From NCBI RefSeq assembly GCF_019428685.1, contig NZ_CP080096.1:1054001-1118000 (forward strand): a DNA stretch of 64,000 nucleotides, read 5' to 3'. This stretch comes from Paraburkholderia edwinii. Its GTDB lineage: Bacteria > Pseudomonadota > Gammaproteobacteria > Burkholderiales > Burkholderiaceae. Position numbers and translations under genes: made by a program. The notes below the pieces were generated by a model. The model was not told the origin of the DNA. It made no database searches and saw nothing but the letters and a program-made list of their open reading frames with translations. Of the stretch, positions 63,027-64,000 are shown one piece after another; position 1 is the first letter of the stretch; each line of letters begins with the position of its first letter.

Positions 63027-64000
63027 CTAAACTACCGAGTCACCGACATTCTTTTCCGGCTTGACGTACCACGAAGCGTTCATACGGCTTTGCACGCCAT
63101 TCTTCGCCAGGCGTGATTCGTACTCTTGACGGATATACGGATCCTCCATCCAGTAGGGAATAGCCGTGCCGCCGGAGCCGACGTCCTGAGCCGTGTAATC
63201 GGTATGCTTCGAACCCGGGGCACCCGGATCACGCCCCGGGTTGTGCGGACCAAACCATGCCGTCAGGCGGAACGGTTCGCTGGACGTGCTGAAGTGCTGG
63301 TGGTACCAACGTGCGCCGCCAGGCGCTGCGGTAACCATTCCGCCGTAACCGTAGTCGAGGCGACGAACCTTGTCCGCTTGACCGGTGGCCCACGGGGTTT
63401 CACCACATTCTTCCGGCCACGTGTACGTATAGCCTTCACCCTTCAGGCAGATGAGGATTGCTGCTGACGTGTGAGCGTGAGCCTTCGAATAGCGGCCTTG
63501 CTCGTGCTGACCGATCCAGAAGTAGAAGCAGTTTTCCGTCATGAATGGCTCAACGCGGCGATAGCCCGGCGAACGACGGTTGTCCAGCGGCAGATCGCAG
63601 TTGACCGCGTCGGTGATCAGGTTGGTACGACGACGGGCAAGACCGCGCACCGGATCCGTTTCGATTTCATCGCGCGGCTTGTAGAAATCTTCGTCTGCAC
63701 TGAAGCGATCACGGAACACGAACGGGTTGTTAAACACCGCTTCGACGTTGTTGATCTGATTCATCACGTTCGGCGCCGTGTTGCCTGCGAGCAGAACCGC
63801 GCCGGAGTTCGAGCCGTCAACGATGCGGAACCAGGCGTTCATCGGAATCGAGAACATCGAGCCGGCTTGCCATTCGAAGACATGCTTGCGGCCTTCGCCT
63901 TCGAGCCAAACCTCAGTGGTGCCACGGCCTTCGACCACCCAGTAGATTTCCTCGAACATGTGCTTTTCGGGGTTCAGTGCGCCGCCGGCGGGCACTTCAA
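63027..64000 (-). CDS. Double-cupin protein (gentisate-dioxygenase-like), 5' end outside window
   Basis: At least 323 residues of a bicupin; the frame stays open to base 64000, so the N terminus is missing. It is homologous to the cupin at 40316: first domain PEKHMFEEIYWVVEGRG has a single His, and the second has HAH in SKAHAHTSAAI and YHQHFST, again a three-histidine site without Glu. The second copy has the same neighbour type, an EutA-like gene 91 bases downstream. A metal-dependent ring-cleavage dioxygenase is likely; the substrate is unknown. Confidence 0.83.
   Translation of the reverse strand, partial: EVPAGGALNPEKHMFEEIYWVVEGRGTTEVWLEGEGRKHVFEWQAGSMFSIPMNAWFRIVDGSNSGAVLLAGNTAPNVMNQINNVEAVFNNPFVFRDRFSADEDFYKPRDEIETDPVRGLARRRTNLITDAVNCDLPLDNRRSPGYRRVEPFMTENCFYFWIGQHEQGRYSKAHAHTSAAILICLKGEGYTYTWPEECGETPWATGQADKVRRLDYGYGGMVTAAPGGARWYHQHFSTSSEPFRLTAWFGPHNPGRDPGAPGSKHTDYTAQDVGSGGTAIPYWMEDPYIRQEYESRLAKNGVQSRMNASWYVKPEKNVGDSVV

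Noticed and set aside
1..64000. CRISPR arrays, prophage or rRNA genes
   Set aside because: No regular repeat-spacer pattern, phage structural genes or rRNA sequences were seen.

Overview
The window reads as a chromosome segment of a Burkholderia/Paraburkholderia-type betaproteobacterium. The reasons are high GC, several OmpC-like trimeric porins, two small DUF4148 proteins, an HU protein with a Lys/Ala-rich tail, and dense catabolic and transport gene content. This placement is inferred from gene types; no database search was run.

Layout. 1-5.1 kb: the end of an RND outer-membrane factor, a thiolase, a ketopantoate-reductase-type enzyme, two small membrane proteins and an HU-like protein flanked by two degenerate short tandem repeats. 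5.6-9.9 kb: an operon of circularly permuted ATP-grasp, alpha-E, transglutaminase and the Anbu proteasome-like peptidase. 10-13 kb: a porin and a BrkB/YihY protein with a YqjD-like tail. 13.4-22.7 kb: a compact selenocysteine module: formate dehydrogenase with an in-frame UGA and a readable SECIS hairpin, its beta and gamma subunits, fdhE, selA, selB and the tRNA-Sec gene. 22.7-31.3 kb: a LacI-controlled divergent cluster with a phosphotriesterase-like hydrolase and a glutamine-amidotransferase-like protein on one side, and a sugar-type ABC importer, TenA-like, BtpA-like and PfkB kinase proteins on the other. Two identical 14-bp operators lie between them.

31.3-58.9 kb is a large accessory catabolic island. 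It has two porins, two solute-binding proteins, one fused ABC permease with its ATPase, three cupin proteins, an EutA-like actin-fold ATPase with extreme His-rich ends, a NikR-like regulator, a NiCoT nickel/cobalt permease, a split CHR transporter, an IclR regulator, a class II aldolase-like protein, a Rieske ferredoxin, a Rieske oxygenase, its reductase, a 4,5-dihydroxyphthalate-decarboxylase-like protein and exporters. Eight intergenic regions of this island carry a pair of 17-bp GTTCC-N7-GGAAC-like boxes whose starts are exactly 20 bp apart, so most of the island is probably one regulon. The divergently placed IclR protein is the best candidate regulator.

59-64 kb is a second, smaller block on the minus strand: a double cupin running off the window, a second EutA-like ATPase, a prolyl-aminopeptidase-like hydrolase and an aromatic-acid symporter. 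EutA-like and cupin genes therefore occur together twice, with no ethanolamine ammonia-lyase genes (eutBC) in the window. The most interesting proposal is a metal-dependent (nickel or cobalt suggested) cupin-enzyme system kept active by EutA-like ATPases, working with a phthalate-type Rieske oxygenase pathway for an unknown aromatic or related acid.
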